Program-made: the position numbers and the translations under genes | Shown: positions 7,472-16,268 of the stretch, in pieces | Position numbering within the stretch: the first letter of the stretch is position 1 | How the letters are laid out: the number at the start of each line of letters is the position of its first letter | Assembly: GCF_900141755.1 (NCBI RefSeq) | Contig: NZ_LT670844.1 | Location: 310,001 to 374,000 of the forward strand | Length of the DNA: 64,000 nt | DNA from: Bradyrhizobium lablabi | Lineage (GTDB): Bacteria; Pseudomonadota; Alphaproteobacteria; Rhizobiales; Xanthobacteraceae | Reading direction: 5' to 3' | Notes under the pieces: generated by a model | Seen by the model: the letters and a program-made list of their open reading frames with translations, nothing else | Told to the model about the DNA's origin: nothing | The model's database searches: none

Positions 7472-8275
7472 CTACGCCGGATCACCGTTGTTCGACAATA
7501 TCTGCGCAGCGCCGCCGATGGCGCGTCGGAAGGCTTCATCGAAGGTCACACCGCGAAGCTGCCATCGGTGCGGCCGGCCCTGCCACTCCAGTTGCCACTC
7601 GGTGGCCCATCCGAGCTCCTGATCGTCCCACACCAGCCGCCCGACCAAAGCGACCTCCCCACCCTGCTCGGCTGCGCGAGAGGCCCATGTCGAGGGCGGC
7701 ACCGCCGTCAACCCGGCACCATCGATGCCCGACTTCGCCAATGCCGCACCGCTCGGCAACACAATGGTCATCCCGCGCCTGGCGGCTGCGGCGAGCAGTG
7801 AGTCGCGCGGCGCTGCGGAACGCTCCGCATCAGCCGTGACGATGTATTTTGTTGGGCCCTGCTCCATCTCGACAAAGACTCCAAGGATCGGACGGTGCGA
7901 AAGCCACGGCGTGAGGCCAAGTGCCTTGAGCAGGCCGTCGATTTTCTTTTCATCGAAGTCGACAATCAGATCGTAGGGCCGGTCACGGGTGCCCTGCTCG
8001 TCGCGCGTCGGCGTGCCGGACATCTGGTCGTGATAGCGATACGCCCTAACAAAATCTCCCGCGCGCGATTTGTAGACCGCCAGTCGAGGGTCGCCGGCAA
8101 GTTTTAGCGCGCCCGACACTTTGATGAGGACATCCTCCAGACATGAGACAAAGCCGATGATGCGATTGGCCTCGCCCTGGCCTGTGACGACGGCCTGCGC
8201 TCGATATAGATCCGCCGCGGCCGCCATGGTGACGGTGAAACACATCAACGCTGCCAAAATCGATGTCCTGATCAT
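7472..8275 (-). CDS. DUF2066-family exported protein
   Basis: About 267 residues from the chosen start, where GGAGG lies five bases upstream of the ATG at 8275; the frame extends further upstream but without coding character. A signal peptide is evident (ILAALMCFTVTMAAAADLYRAQ). The mature N-terminus YRAQAVVTGQGEANRIIGFVSC..VLIKVSG and the later PYDLIVDFDEKKIDGLLKALG and WLSHRPILGVFVEM match DUF2066 proteins of alphaproteobacteria. The C-terminal third ends WQLEWQGRPHRWQLRGVTFDE. Function of the family is unknown; periplasmic or envelope-associated. Confidence 0.8.
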   Translation of the reverse strand: MIRTSILAALMCFTVTMAAAADLYRAQAVVTGQGEANRIIGFVSCLEDVLIKVSGALKLAGDPRLAVYKSRAGDFVRAYRYHDQMSGTPTRDEQGTRDRPYDLIVDFDEKKIDGLLKALGLTPWLSHRPILGVFVEMEQGPTKYIVTADAERSAAPRDSLLAAAARRGMTIVLPSGAALAKSGIDGAGLTAVPPSTWASRAAEQGGEVALVGRLVWDDQELGWATEWQLEWQGRPHRWQLRGVTFDEAFRRAIGGAAQILSNNGDPA

Positions 8276-8489
8276 GATCGCCTCCGCTACGCAGGCACAT
8301 TGCGTCCGCAGCATATCGCGCCGTCTCCCGAACCAACTGCTGTTGCACCGCACCCGTTGCTCCGCAAAAAATATCATCTTCCTGCCCGGCTCGCCGCCAG
8401 TTCCAACAGCCGCCTTGAAAGATTGATCCGGAACAAACATGATATGATACGCGCTTAGCTTAGAGATCGGTCGCGGAGAAATCCCGATG

Positions 8490-8597
8490 TTACAACGCGC
8501 CCTCCCGGTACAGCATCCGCCCTTCGCGCTTGGTGAAAAGCTCGGAGTTCACGCGCCGTCGAGGGCGCGCGCGCTCGTTCGTGTTTTTGTCGGCCAT
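8490..8597 (-). CDS. Small basic protein (35 aa), possible
   Basis: A short frame encoding MADKNTNERARPRRR... and ending REGRMLYREGAL. It is Arg-rich, has consistently GC-rich third positions like coding sequence here, and reads more naturally than any other frame in this stretch. Ribosome site is weak. Not recognised; could be a nucleic-acid-associated small protein or chance. Confidence 0.35.
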   Translation of the reverse strand: MADKNTNERARPRRRVNSELFTKREGRMLYREGAL

Positions 8598-8652
8598 TGC
8601 CTGCGGTTGCTGCGATTGTTGGGCCAGTTCGCCGCGGCCGGTGGTCCTCTTT

Positions 8653-8732
8653 CGTAGGCGCGTACCGCAACACGCGGAGTTCGTCGTCAGGCACCCAGTC
8701 GCGCGATCCGTTGGCTATGGCGCCCTACGCGC
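8653..8732. repeat. Family R2 palindromic repeat with degenerate module
   Basis: Outer arms CGTAGGCGCG / GGCGCCCTACGCG. At 8674-8716 it contains a diverged copy of the GGAG-linked module (GCGGAGTTCGTCGTCAGG ... CGCGCGATCCGTTGGCT). It lies just upstream of the SnoaL-like gene. Confidence 0.7.
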
Positions 8733-8788
8733 TTTGCAGCAGGGACCTTCTCGTCCTACTTGGCGGTAGAAGGACCGAGGCAATTACC

Positions 8789-9175
8789 GTGATTAAAACC
8801 GACCTCTCCGAAATCTACCGGGACTACATCGCCTGCTTGAACAGGCAGGACTGGCCGAAGCTGGAACAGTTCGTTCAGGATGACGTGCACTACAACGGTC
8901 GGCGGATCGGATTGTCAGGTTATCGCGAGATGCTGGTGAGAGACTTTGATGAAATTCCGGACCTGTATTTCAACATTCATCTGCTGATTTCCGATCCGCC
9001 TTATATCGCAAGCCGGCTGGGCTTCGACTGTACGCCTAAGGGAATGTTCCTTGGCCTCGACGTAAACGGAAAGCGAGTTTCCTTTACCGAAAACGTCTTC
9101 TATGAATTTCGGAGCGAAAAGATCGATCAAGTATGGTCTGTGATAGATAAGGCCGCTATCGAAGCTCAGCTCTAG
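8789..9175 (+). CDS. SnoaL-like (ester cyclase-type) protein
   Basis: 128 residues from a GTG start; the in-frame sequence further upstream is repeat DNA and is excluded. The NTF2-like pattern is clear: an opening helix (LSEIYRDYIACLNRQDWPKLEQFV), DDVHYNGRRIGLSGYREML, DIPDLYFNIHLLI-like strand and VSFTENVFYEFRSEKIDQVWSVID. SnoaL-like proteins are cone-shaped small enzymes or binding proteins; here the catalytic role is unknown. A structured element begins immediately after the stop. Confidence 0.75.
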   Translation: MIKTDLSEIYRDYIACLNRQDWPKLEQFVQDDVHYNGRRIGLSGYREMLVRDFDEIPDLYFNIHLLISDPPYIASRLGFDCTPKGMFLGLDVNGKRVSFTENVFYEFRSEKIDQVWSVIDKAAIEAQL

Positions 9176-9176
9176 A

Positions 9177-9405
9177 GCCAGGGACGGTGGCAAAAGAGCC
9201 CGGTCACCGGGGAGAGCACGAAGGAAACCGTTAAAACCATTGCGTGCGGGAATGCCGGGTTGATCCCGGTGAGCCCGTGGTGACTACTCGTGTGCTTTCT
9301 ACCTTTGCACACGAGGCTGCGGGTGCACTGGGCACCCGGCATTCCCCACGCCCTCCTGGGGCGGAAGATTCATCCAGGCCTCGGGCGCATCGCGCCGCGA
9401 GATCG
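9177..9405 (+). ncRNA. Structured dispersed element, copy 1 (3' part)
   Basis: It aligns with the 3' half of 21936-22432: ACGGTGGCAA..AGCCCGG, TCACCGGGGAGAGCACGA, CCATTGCG, GGGAATGCCGGG (9248-9259) pairing with CCCGGCATTCCC (9335-9346), an enclosed hairpin CTCGTGTGC (9287-9295) / GCACACGAG (9307-9315), and CTCGGGCGCATC...CGCGAGATC at the end. The inner hairpin differs from copy 2 by a compensatory T-A to G-C change. Transcription is not shown; the ncRNA label is an inference. Confidence 0.55.
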
Positions 9406-9421
9406 CCAAGTCATATCTATC

Positions 9422-9552
9422 CGTCATTGCGAGGAGCGCTTGCGACGAAGCAATCCAGCTTTCTTTTTCCCGGCGCCAAAGCTGGATTGCTTCGTCGCGG
9501 AGCCTGTCATCGGGCGCGCGTTCGCGCGACCCGTTGGCTCCTCGCAATGACG
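9422..9552. repeat. Palindromic repeat, family R3, with module
   Basis: Outer arms CGTCATTGCGAGGAGC / CTCCTCGCAATGACG; inner arms GCGACGAAGCAATCCAGC / GCTGGATTGCTTCGTCGC. The 43-bp module at 9497-9539 sits between the inner right arm and the outer right arm. It follows directly on the structured element, as a shorter R3 repeat follows copy 2 at 22443. Confidence 0.85.
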
Positions 9553-9684
9553 ACGTCGCCGCACGACCGCTAAAATTGTTCGGATTTCCCGTACTTTCCC
9601 CTACCGTACTCGCCCGGAATATCCCGATACCCTTTCCGCTGCTATCCCTGAGTCGCACTTCGCTTTTTCATTAGGAGGCGGAAC

Positions 9685-9918
9685 ATGGCTCAGGTCTTTT
9701 TCCACTGCTCCAACGCCGAAGAGATATGGGTCGACGGGCGCGGCATCGCCGTCGGCAATCTCGCCGAGGCGCATCAGCAGGCCGCGATCGTGGTGCGCTC
9801 GCTGCTCATGACGGCGGGCACGGAAGATTGGCGCGAGTGGGTGCTGCACGCCAACGACGATCTCGGCGAAGAGATTTTTGCCGTGCCGTTCGTCTCCCTG
9901 CTCGGCAAGCTGCATTGA
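9685..9918 (+). CDS. DUF6894-like small protein
   Basis: 77 residues, start supported by AGGAGG upstream (about 9671-9677). The pattern VFFHCSNAEEIWVDGRGIAVGNLAEAHQQA and the later DWREWVLHANDDLGEEIFAVPF match the small DUF6894 family common in Bradyrhizobium and relatives, cytoplasmic and of unknown function. The next small gene starts nine bases after its stop, suggesting co-transcription. Confidence 0.75.
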   Translation: MAQVFFHCSNAEEIWVDGRGIAVGNLAEAHQQAAIVVRSLLMTAGTEDWREWVLHANDDLGEEIFAVPFVSLLGKLH

Positions 9919-9927
9919 GAGGCCACC

Positions 9928-10077
9928 ATGTTTCGCCAGCGCCTCCATGCGATCGTGACGAAGTGGCAGCGGCTGATCGAAATTGCCCGTAATCCCTATC
10001 GGCCCGAGCGTCATTACATGCGCGGTCCCGGCCCGAAATGGCGCGCCAAGCACAAGACCCAAAGCGGCGTGCTTTGA
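9928..10077 (+). CDS. Small basic protein, PYRPERHYM family (49 aa)
   Basis: An intact short gene in the same direction as and nine bases after the DUF6894-like gene. It has an N-terminal amphipathic helix (MFRQRLHAIVTKWQRLIEIA) followed by the block NPYRPERHYMRGPGPKW and a Lys-rich tail. The same block recurs in a damaged copy at 4553-4663, so at least the block is a real unit. GAGAGGCC lies upstream as a modest ribosome site. Highly basic; function unknown. Confidence 0.65.
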   Translation: MFRQRLHAIVTKWQRLIEIARNPYRPERHYMRGPGPKWRAKHKTQSGVL

Positions 10078-10147
10078 ACCGGCCTGCCTAGCCGGCGTGC
10101 CATCCGGCGGCCTATAAGAGGCATCGGATGTCCCCCTGGCAGGCAGC

Positions 10148-11011
10148 ATGACCGTCATTTCGATTCAGTCGCAGGTCGCCTACGGCCATGTCGGCAACAG
10201 CGCCGCCGCCTTTCCCCTGCAGATGCACGGCATCGACGTGATCGCGGTGCCCACCACTTTGCTGAGCAACCGGCCGGGTTACCCGACCGTCCGCGGCCGG
10301 GTGCTCGACGCGCCACTGGTCGCCGATCTCCTGCGCGGGGTCGAGGAACGCGGCGCGGTCGAGACCTGCCAGATGATCCTGTCGGGCTATCTCGGCTCGC
10401 CTGACATTGCTGCCGTCGTCGCGGAATTCGTGCAGCGGGCCCGGGCCCGCAACCCGGCGATATCCTATTGCTGCGATCCCGTGCTCGGCGATCGCGATCG
10501 GGGCCTGTTCGTCCACGCCGACATCCCGCCGCTGGTTCGTGACCGGCTGTGCCGGCTTGCGGACCTCATCACCCCCAATCATTTCGAGTTCGAATGGCTG
10601 TGCGGCGCGAGGGCCACCACGATCGATGAAGTGATCGCGCAGGCGCAAGTCCTGATCGCGCGCGGTCCGTCGACGGTCGTCGTCACCAGCGCCGAACTCG
10701 CCGATACGCCGGCAGGTCATATCGATACGCTTGCCGTCGAACCGGCCAAGGCCTGGCGCGTACGCACGCCGAAACTGCCGATCAGCCCCTCCGGGACCGG
10801 CGATCTGTTTGCCGCGCTTTTGGTGTCGGCGCGCGTGCGCGGATCGGACACGCCGGCCGCGCTCGCTCACGCGGCATCGGCCGTCTTCGCCGTGCTGGAA
10901 TGCACCGCAGCCGGTGGCACCGAGGAAATGCGCATCGTCGAGACGGCTTCGCTGCTCGTCCACCCGCCGCGACGGTTCGACGCCGTCGCCGTGCGCAGCA
11001 GCTCTTCGTAA
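10148..11011 (+). CDS. pdxY: Pyridoxal kinase
   Basis: 287 residues, normal length. Phosphorylates pyridoxal (and related vitamers) with ATP in the B6 salvage pathway. It shows the PfkB/ribokinase-fold signatures of PdxY: ISIQSQVAYGHVGNSAA at the N-terminus, the substrate loop VPTTLLSNRPGY, YCCDPVLGDRDRGLFV, TPNHFEFEWLCG, and the anion-hole motif SPSGTGDLFAALL with the catalytic Asp. It is convergent with rlpA, separated by a single base between the two stop codons. Confidence 0.93.
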   Translation: MTVISIQSQVAYGHVGNSAAAFPLQMHGIDVIAVPTTLLSNRPGYPTVRGRVLDAPLVADLLRGVEERGAVETCQMILSGYLGSPDIAAVVAEFVQRARARNPAISYCCDPVLGDRDRGLFVHADIPPLVRDRLCRLADLITPNHFEFEWLCGARATTIDEVIAQAQVLIARGPSTVVVTSAELADTPAGHIDTLAVEPAKAWRVRTPKLPISPSGTGDLFAALLVSARVRGSDTPAALAHAASAVFAVLECTAAGGTEEMRIVETASLLVHPPRRFDAVAVRSSSS

Positions 11012-11012
11012 C

Positions 11013-11501
11013 CTACTGCACGACGTCGAGCTTGACGTTCGCAACCCCCTTGTTGACCATTCCCAGCGCATTGGCCGCCGAATAGGAGACGTCGACGACC
11101 CGCCCGTGCACGTACGGGCCGCGGTCATTGACCCGGACGGTTACGGACCGCCCGGTCGCGGTGTTGGTCACGCGCAATTTGGTGCCGAACGGCAAGGTCG
11201 GATGGGCGGCGGTCAGTTCGTGCGTATCGAATTTTTCGCCGCTCGCGGTCTCGGTTCCCTCGGTGTAGAAGCTCGCCACTCCCTGCGAGGCAACCTGCGT
11301 CCCACCCGCATTCTTCTTCGCCGCGAACGGCGTATGCTTTTTCACGGACGCGACATGCCTGCGCATGGGCAGCGACGCGTGCCGGCTGGCGCCAACAAAT
11401 TCGGAATGTCTGGTGACCACGGAGGACTGGGCGCAAGCCCCCAACAACGCCCCTCCGAGCGCGACGGCAAACAATCGAACGACACAACGCATGGAAAACA
11501 T
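11013..11501 (-). CDS. rlpA: RlpA-like septal ring lytic transglycosylase lipoprotein
   Basis: About 162 residues from the ATG at 11501, which follows GGGGGA; the upstream extension lacks coding character. The N-terminus is a lipoprotein signal with lipobox LLGAC. The double-psi beta-barrel covers the C-terminal ~90 residues: GVASFYTEGTETASGEKFD, LTAAHPTLPFGTKLRVTN and VRVNDRGPYVHGRVVDVS, with the HP and ND-RGP residues expected for glycan-strand cleavage. There is no SPOR domain, so septal targeting by denuded glycans may be absent or supplied otherwise. Confidence 0.88.
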   Translation of the reverse strand: MFSMRCVVRLFAVALGGALLGACAQSSVVTRHSEFVGASRHASLPMRRHVASVKKHTPFAAKKNAGGTQVASQGVASFYTEGTETASGEKFDTHELTAAHPTLPFGTKLRVTNTATGRSVTVRVNDRGPYVHGRVVDVSYSAANALGMVNKGVANVKLDVVQ

Positions 11502-11675
11502 GTCGCATCCCCCAATCTGTGCCCCCGCGCCCAAACCGAAATCCGACATGGTTAAGAGCGGAGCCCAATGAGGGCGGAACGGTGGCCGGACGAGTCCAGC
11601 CCCACACGATTCCTTGCGAGTGTGATTATTGCGCCACAGTCATCCAGGCAGCGCGGCGGGTGGCGATTCCAACGA

Positions 11676-12335
11676 TCAGCCGTGGGGACCTGCGATCGGT
11701 CCGTTCCACGCGCTCCGCCCCGGCGGAAGCACGACGACGGTCGCACCCTGCCTCACCCGATCGAAGAGATCGATGACATCCTCGTTGGTCATGCGGATGC
11801 AGCCGGATGAGATGGCCTGCCCGATATATTCCGGCTGGTTGGTGCCGTGAATACGATACAGCGTGTCCTTGTTGCCCTCGTAGAGATAGAGCGCCCGCGC
11901 GCCAAGCGGATTGGCCGGGCCTCCGGCAATGCGTGGCGGGTAAGGACCGAGCCGCGCCTGAATCTCCGGTGTCGGGATCCAGTCTGGCCATTCCGCCATC
12001 TTGCCGACGGTTGCGACGCCGGAGAACGCCATCGCTTCCTCCCCGACCGCCACGCCGTAGCGGATCGCCTTGCCGGCGGGCAGGACGTAGTAGAGAAACC
12101 GCGACTCGGTATCGACCAGGATCGTGCCCGGCGCCTCTCTGCGCGAATAGTCGACGATATGTCGGCGATAGGACTCAGGAATGTCCGCCCGCGCATAAGG
12201 CGGATGTGCCAGCAACTGCCGGTCGCGCGGCGTAAAACTGGCATCCGACGACGGCGCGAGCGTCGCCTGCATGCAGCCGCCGAGCGCAAGCCCGACAAGC
12301 CCCATCAGCAACAACGCGAGCCTGGAACTCGGCAC
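11676..12335 (-). CDS. L,D-transpeptidase (YkuD) lipoprotein
   Basis: 219 residues. Lipobox LGGC at about residue 21. The YkuD catalytic domain spans ~75-205: ILVDTESRFLYYVLPAG, then IHGTNQPEYIGQAISSGCIRM containing the His and catalytic Cys, and the closing strand GATVVVLPPG. Such enzymes form 3-3 cross-links in peptidoglycan or attach proteins to it. It lies 175 bases beyond the rlpA start on the same strand, so both could be part of an envelope-maintenance cluster, though probably separately transcribed. Confidence 0.9.
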   Translation of the reverse strand: MPSSRLALLLMGLVGLALGGCMQATLAPSSDASFTPRDRQLLAHPPYARADIPESYRRHIVDYSRREAPGTILVDTESRFLYYVLPAGKAIRYGVAVGEEAMAFSGVATVGKMAEWPDWIPTPEIQARLGPYPPRIAGGPANPLGARALYLYEGNKDTLYRIHGTNQPEYIGQAISSGCIRMTNEDVIDLFDRVRQGATVVVLPPGRSAWNGPIAGPHG

Positions 12336-12530
12336 CGCCCCGCCTCCAAAGCATTAGGTTGCGCCCATATGCTTCCCCAATCGTGCAGAAATCATGGCGA
12401 TAATTTGTGAAACAACGCCTTGCCGCCCGGCGAATTCTTCCCGGCATTGAGCAAAATCCGGCGCACGCGGCAAAAAAATTCCACAATCGTTCAAAAAAAA
12501 ATTGCCTCCCCTGGAGAAGGAGGACCTGAC

Positions 12531-12653
12531 ATGCGGATCGTAACCGCGATCATCTCTGGTTCGATGGCTCTGGCGGTTCTGACGACGCCGGCGCTCGCAA
12601 AACATTCCGACGCTCACCCAGCCCAAGTCCCTGCCCAAGTCCGCGACCCATGA
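12531..12653 (+). CDS. Small exported peptide, possibly frameshifted
   Basis: Forty residues with a good ribosome site (GAAGGAGG) and a signal peptide (AIISGSMALAVLTTPALA), then only ~16 residues. A second frame starts with an ATGA overlap at the stop (12650) and adds MKPATKPADKPDPAMAW, which would be a natural Pro/Lys-rich continuation. Either the mature peptide is very short or a frameshift has split the gene. Confidence 0.5.
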   Translation: MRIVTAIISGSMALAVLTTPALAKHSDAHPAQVPAQVRDP

Positions 12654-12778
12654 AACCGGCCACCAAACCCGCTGATAAGCCCGATCCGGCGATGGCCTGG
12701 TAGCCCGCTGCCATCAGTGTAAACCAGAGATTAATTCCCGCCATCTACGATGGAGGACCTCGTCCTCTACCATCGCGA

Positions 12779-14878
12779 ATGGCGCACAGACTCATGAAAA
12801 TCGGGACCCTGCTCACGGCTGCAATCATCTCGCTTTCCACCGTCGGCGGCGGTCTCGCGCTCTATGTGGCGGTGACGAAATACCAGACCATGGACAAGAT
12901 TTCGGTGGCGCAGAGCCGGCTCGAGGTGGTGCGCGCCGTCGGCGACATTCCGCGTTATCTGAACCCCGAGCGCGGGTTCGCCACCAACATCCTGTTCGGG
13001 CCTGCCGCGGTCGATCCGAAGCAGCGCGCCGAACTTGTCGACAAATACCGCAAGCAGACCGACGGCGCGCGCGACAAGATGAATGCCGTCAGGAAGAGCC
13101 TGCCCGGGCCGCTCGACGACGGTGACACTGTCGGCGCCGGAATCGACACACTCAACGCGAAATTCGTTAGCCTCCGCGTAGAGATCGATAAAGCCATCGA
13201 CGGCCCGGCCGAAGCCCGCAAGGATGCCGCGAAGAAAATCGTTTCAGACAATGCGGCCTTCAACAATGCGGTCACCGCGCTGCTCGACGGCCAGGTCCGC
13301 AAGATCGCAAAACTCGACGGCGACGCCTACCGGCAGGCGAGCTATGCCAACATCGCCTGGACGCTGCGCGACGTCGGCGGCTTCAATGCCAGCCTGCACA
13401 AGAGCCTGGTCGGCGCCAAGCGGGCGGCGACCGAAGCCGAAAAGATCGAGCTCGCCCGCTCGCAGGGGCGGAGCGATCAGATCCTGATGTCGCTGCAGGA
13501 GTTGCGCGGCAATCCCGCAACGCCCGCCAACGTCGCCTCCGCGCTCGAGCGCATGAACGACGCCTATGTCGAGCGCTTCGGCAAGGAATTGAAACTTGCC
13601 AAGGAAGGCGCCGTCAGCGGCAAATACGAGCACGATCTCGATACTTACTTCACGGAGTCGCAGGTCGGCCTTGCCGCGATCGTCGAGGTACGCGATGCCT
13701 TCTACGACAATGCCGAACAGATCCTCTCCGCAGCCTATTCCTCGGCGCGCTTTAGCTTCCTGATCGCGCTCGCGGGGCTCTTGGCGGTCGTAGTCGCCAG
13801 CGCCGGCCTCGTGGTGATGGTGCGCCGCCGGATCTGCCAGCCGATCGTCGATCTCACCGGCACGATGTCGCGGCTTGCCGGCGGCAACGTCTCAGAGGAA
13901 ATTCCAGGCGCCGAGCGCAGCGACGAGATCGGCGCCATGGCGGCCGCCGTGCAGGTCTTCAAGGACAACAAGATCGAGGCCGATCGGTTGGCCGCGGAGC
14001 AGGAAGCCGAAAACGACGTCAAGATGCGGCGCGCCCGCCTGCTCGACGATCTCACCCGCGCGTTCGAAACCAAGGTGAGCGAACTGGTCGGCGGGCTGTC
14101 GCAGGCGTCGGCCGCGATGGAAGAGACGGCGCAGTCGATGTCGTCGACCGCGGCCGCCACCAACCGTCAGGCCGCGGTCGTGGCCGCGGCTTCCGAACAG
14201 ACCTCGACCAATGTGCAGGCGGTCGCGAGCGCCACCGAGGAACTGACATCCTCGATCACCGAGATCGGCCGCCAGGTCACGCAGTCCACCGAGATCGCGG
14301 CGCGCGCGGTCGAGAACGCCCGCCGCACCGGCGATACCGCGCGCTCGCTCGCCGAGGGCGCACAGAAGATCGGCGACGTCGTGACGCTGATCCAGACCAT
14401 CGCCGCCCAGACCAATTTGCTCGCCCTCAACGCCACCATCGAGGCCGCGCGCGCCGGCGAAGCCGGACGCGGATTCGCCGTGGTCGCCTCCGAGGTCAAA
14501 TCGCTGGCCGGCCAGACCGCCAAGGCCACCACCGAAATCTCCGAGCAGATCGCAGCGATCCAGGCCGCCAGCGACGAGACGGTGACGGCGATCAAGAACG
14601 TCGTCGACGTCATCACCGAGATCGATCAGATCGGCATTGCGATTGCATCCGCGATCGAGGAACAGGGCTCCGCGACCAAGGAAATCTCCCGCAGCGTCCA
14701 GGAAGCCGCGCGCGGCACCCAGGAAGTCAACGCCAACATTTCCGGCGTGCAGCGCGCCGCCGACGAAACCGGCGCCGCCGCCAACCGGGTGCTCGGCGCC
14801 GCCGAACAATTGTCGTCCCAGTCAAGCGATCTCGCCGGCCAGTTCAACCGCTTCCTGTCCGAGGTGCGGGCGGCGTAG
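12779..14878 (+). CDS. Methyl-accepting chemotaxis protein
   Basis: 699 residues. Transmembrane helix 1 at ~8-30, a large periplasmic helical sensor region (~35-315), transmembrane helix 2 at ~325-348 ([22 protein letters not shown]), HAMP at ~350-402 and a long cytoplasmic coiled-coil signalling domain (~425-695). The hairpin tip with the conserved [23 protein letters not shown] segment is present, which contacts CheA and CheW. No C-terminal pentapeptide for CheR/CheB tethering. The ATG at 12794 is an alternative start. Ligand unknown; the sensor is not a PAS or Cache domain that I can recognise. Confidence 0.93.
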   Translation: MAHRLMKIGTLLTAAIISLSTVGGGLALYVAVTKYQTMDKISVAQSRLEVVRAVGDIPRYLNPERGFATNILFGPAAVDPKQRAELVDKYRKQTDGARDKMNAVRKSLPGPLDDGDTVGAGIDTLNAKFVSLRVEIDKAIDGPAEARKDAAKKIVSDNAAFNNAVTALLDGQVRKIAKLDGDAYRQASYANIAWTLRDVGGFNASLHKSLVGAKRAATEAEKIELARSQGRSDQILMSLQELRGNPATPANVASALERMNDAYVERFGKELKLAKEGAVSGKYEHDLDTYFTESQVGLAAIVEVRDAFYDNAEQILSAAYSSARFSFLIALAGLLAVVVASAGLVVMVRRRICQPIVDLTGTMSRLAGGNVSEEIPGAERSDEIGAMAAAVQVFKDNKIEADRLAAEQEAENDVKMRRARLLDDLTRAFETKVSELVGGLSQASAAMEETAQSMSSTAAATNRQAAVVAAASEQTSTNVQAVASATEELTSSITEIGRQVTQSTEIAARAVENARRTGDTARSLAEGAQKIGDVVTLIQTIAAQTNLLALNATIEAARAGEAGRGFAVVASEVKSLAGQTAKATTEISEQIAAIQAASDETVTAIKNVVDVITEIDQIGIAIASAIEEQGSATKEISRSVQEAARGTQEVNANISGVQRAADETGAAANRVLGAAEQLSSQSSDLAGQFNRFLSEVRAA

Positions 14879-14892
14879 GTCCAACGCTACCC

Positions 14893-14998
14893 GTAACCCG
14901 GATGGAGCCAACGGGTCGCGCGAATGCGCGCCCGATGACAGGCTCCGCGAAATCCGGGGCCCGACCTGCGCATCGCCTTCCCAGCGCTCCATCGGGAC
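14893..14998. repeat. Family R1 palindromic repeat with inverted module
   Basis: It has the same arms as 2550-2633 (CCCGGATGGAGC ... AATCCGGGG ... GCGCTCCATC), but at 14906-14948 the inverse of the 43-bp module is inserted between GGATGGAG and GCGAAATCC. The module is identical to the one at 9497 except for one base. Confidence 0.85.
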
Positions 14999-15141
14999 CA
15001 CGATTAGGGAGCTTGATTGGTGCAGGCTTGACCAATGCCAGCTATGCCCCGGTAGCAACCAAATTCCGCATCGCAGCGAAATGATGCGACGTGCCAAAAG
15101 GCGACGTCGCGCCGGCCACCTCGGAGCTGTCAGCTCAAGGA

Positions 15142-15453
15142 TCAGGGGCTCCATCCGTTGTGGGCCACCTTGTTCATGAGCGCTCGAAGTCTAACGACGA
15201 TTTCGGCTGCTCGCTTACCGTCGATAGCGATACCATTGAGCGCCTGGCGGACTCCTTCCAGATCTGGCTGTTCAGCGCACAGCCAGTTTAACCCGGCCTC
15301 TGCATTAGTGACCGCCGCCGTGATCGCGTCGACGATCTCGTGAGCTTGCGCATTATAGGTGCGCACGAATTCCGCCGAGGTCTGCAATGGCACTTGACCC
15401 TTCGCGTCGCTCACGCTTCCTTCCGGCCGGAACGAGTGTTGATCAGTTAGCAT
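15142..15453 (-). CDS. Orphan histidine-kinase dimerisation-domain fragment
   Basis: About 103 residues from the ATG at 15453, which has GAGGAG upstream. The core AHEIVDAITAAVTNAEAGLNWL followed by QPDLEGVRQALNGIAIDGKRAAEIVVRLRALMNK closely follows the HisKA/DHp region of PAS-type sensor kinases, which read roughly AHE-NQPLAA..TNA. The phospho-accepting His is kept but the Asn-Gln-Pro is replaced (IVD), and no ATPase domain follows. It may be a remnant or a stand-alone phosphotransfer/dimerisation module. Confidence 0.6.
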   Translation of the reverse strand: MLTDQHSFRPEGSVSDAKGQVPLQTSAEFVRTYNAQAHEIVDAITAAVTNAEAGLNWLCAEQPDLEGVRQALNGIAIDGKRAAEIVVRLRALMNKVAHNGWSP

Positions 15454-15702
15454 GACAAATCTCCTCGACCGTAGAGGTGTTGAAGGTACGGAGATGCCGC
15501 GCAACCCGCCGGCGCAACGAAGCAGTAGCCTCGGCCGGAACCGTTCGTCACATAGCCCTCGCCTCCCTGACCGTCACTTAGGGCACGCCGCAGCTGCTGT
15601 CCGGTGTGGCCGTTTGCCGCCAGACGGGGAATGCCGTCAACTCTCGCGCGGATCATCGGCGTGCTCCAAAGTTCGGCGTTGGATTGGTGAGCAGAACTGT
15701 GC

Positions 15703-16107
15703 TCACGATGGCGTTGTTGCCTTGCTTGCAATCGCTTTCAATGCGGCTGCCATAGCGTTGACTGTCGTGTTGTTCGCACCGTCCAGGCCGTGGCGGTGCG
15801 CAAGAAATGCAGGATCGTTGTACGACAGCCAAGTGGTGCCCGACGCGTCCTGCCAGACCAAAGCCTTGAGTGGTAGATCGATGCCGAACGTCTGAGTCGA
15901 CTGCATCAGCGGTGTGCCGGTCTTTGCATTGCCGAAGATCAGGAGTTCTGTTGGCCGCAGCGGCAGCCCGACGGCAGTCGCGCCCGCGGCGTGATCAATA
16001 TGGGCAAAGACCGTCATTCCCCTGGCCCTGACCTCGGCCTCGAACCGGTTCATCGTTTCCTCCGGTCCATAGCGACTTTCGATCGTAATCAATCCATCTG
16101 GAGCCAT
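15703..16107 (-). CDS. DUF302-family protein
   Basis: About 134 residues from the ATG at 16107 (a TTG at 16122 is possible). The sequence LITIESRYGPEETMNRFEAEVRARGMTVFAHIDHAAGA, LRPTELLIFGNAKTGTPLMQ and IDLPLKALVWQDASGTTWLSYNDP are the three typical DUF302 blocks. The family is a small cytoplasmic or periplasmic alpha-beta fold of unknown function. No signal peptide seen. It is divergent from the large regulator, with about 160 bases between starts. Confidence 0.85.
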   Translation of the reverse strand: MAPDGLITIESRYGPEETMNRFEAEVRARGMTVFAHIDHAAGATAVGLPLRPTELLIFGNAKTGTPLMQSTQTFGIDLPLKALVWQDASGTTWLSYNDPAFLAHRHGLDGANNTTVNAMAAALKAIASKATTPS

Positions 16108-16268
16108 TGCTTGGTGTCCCAAAGCATTTGCGATGGACTGACCTTACCGTCAGCGGACGCATCCATCCTTGAGGCAGTTCTGAAAAGTTCTGAAAAGCGT
16201 CGCCCAACGACCACAGATTCCTGCTCGAAACTGTCCAAATGGCCTTAAAATGTCCGAAGGGAGCACCG

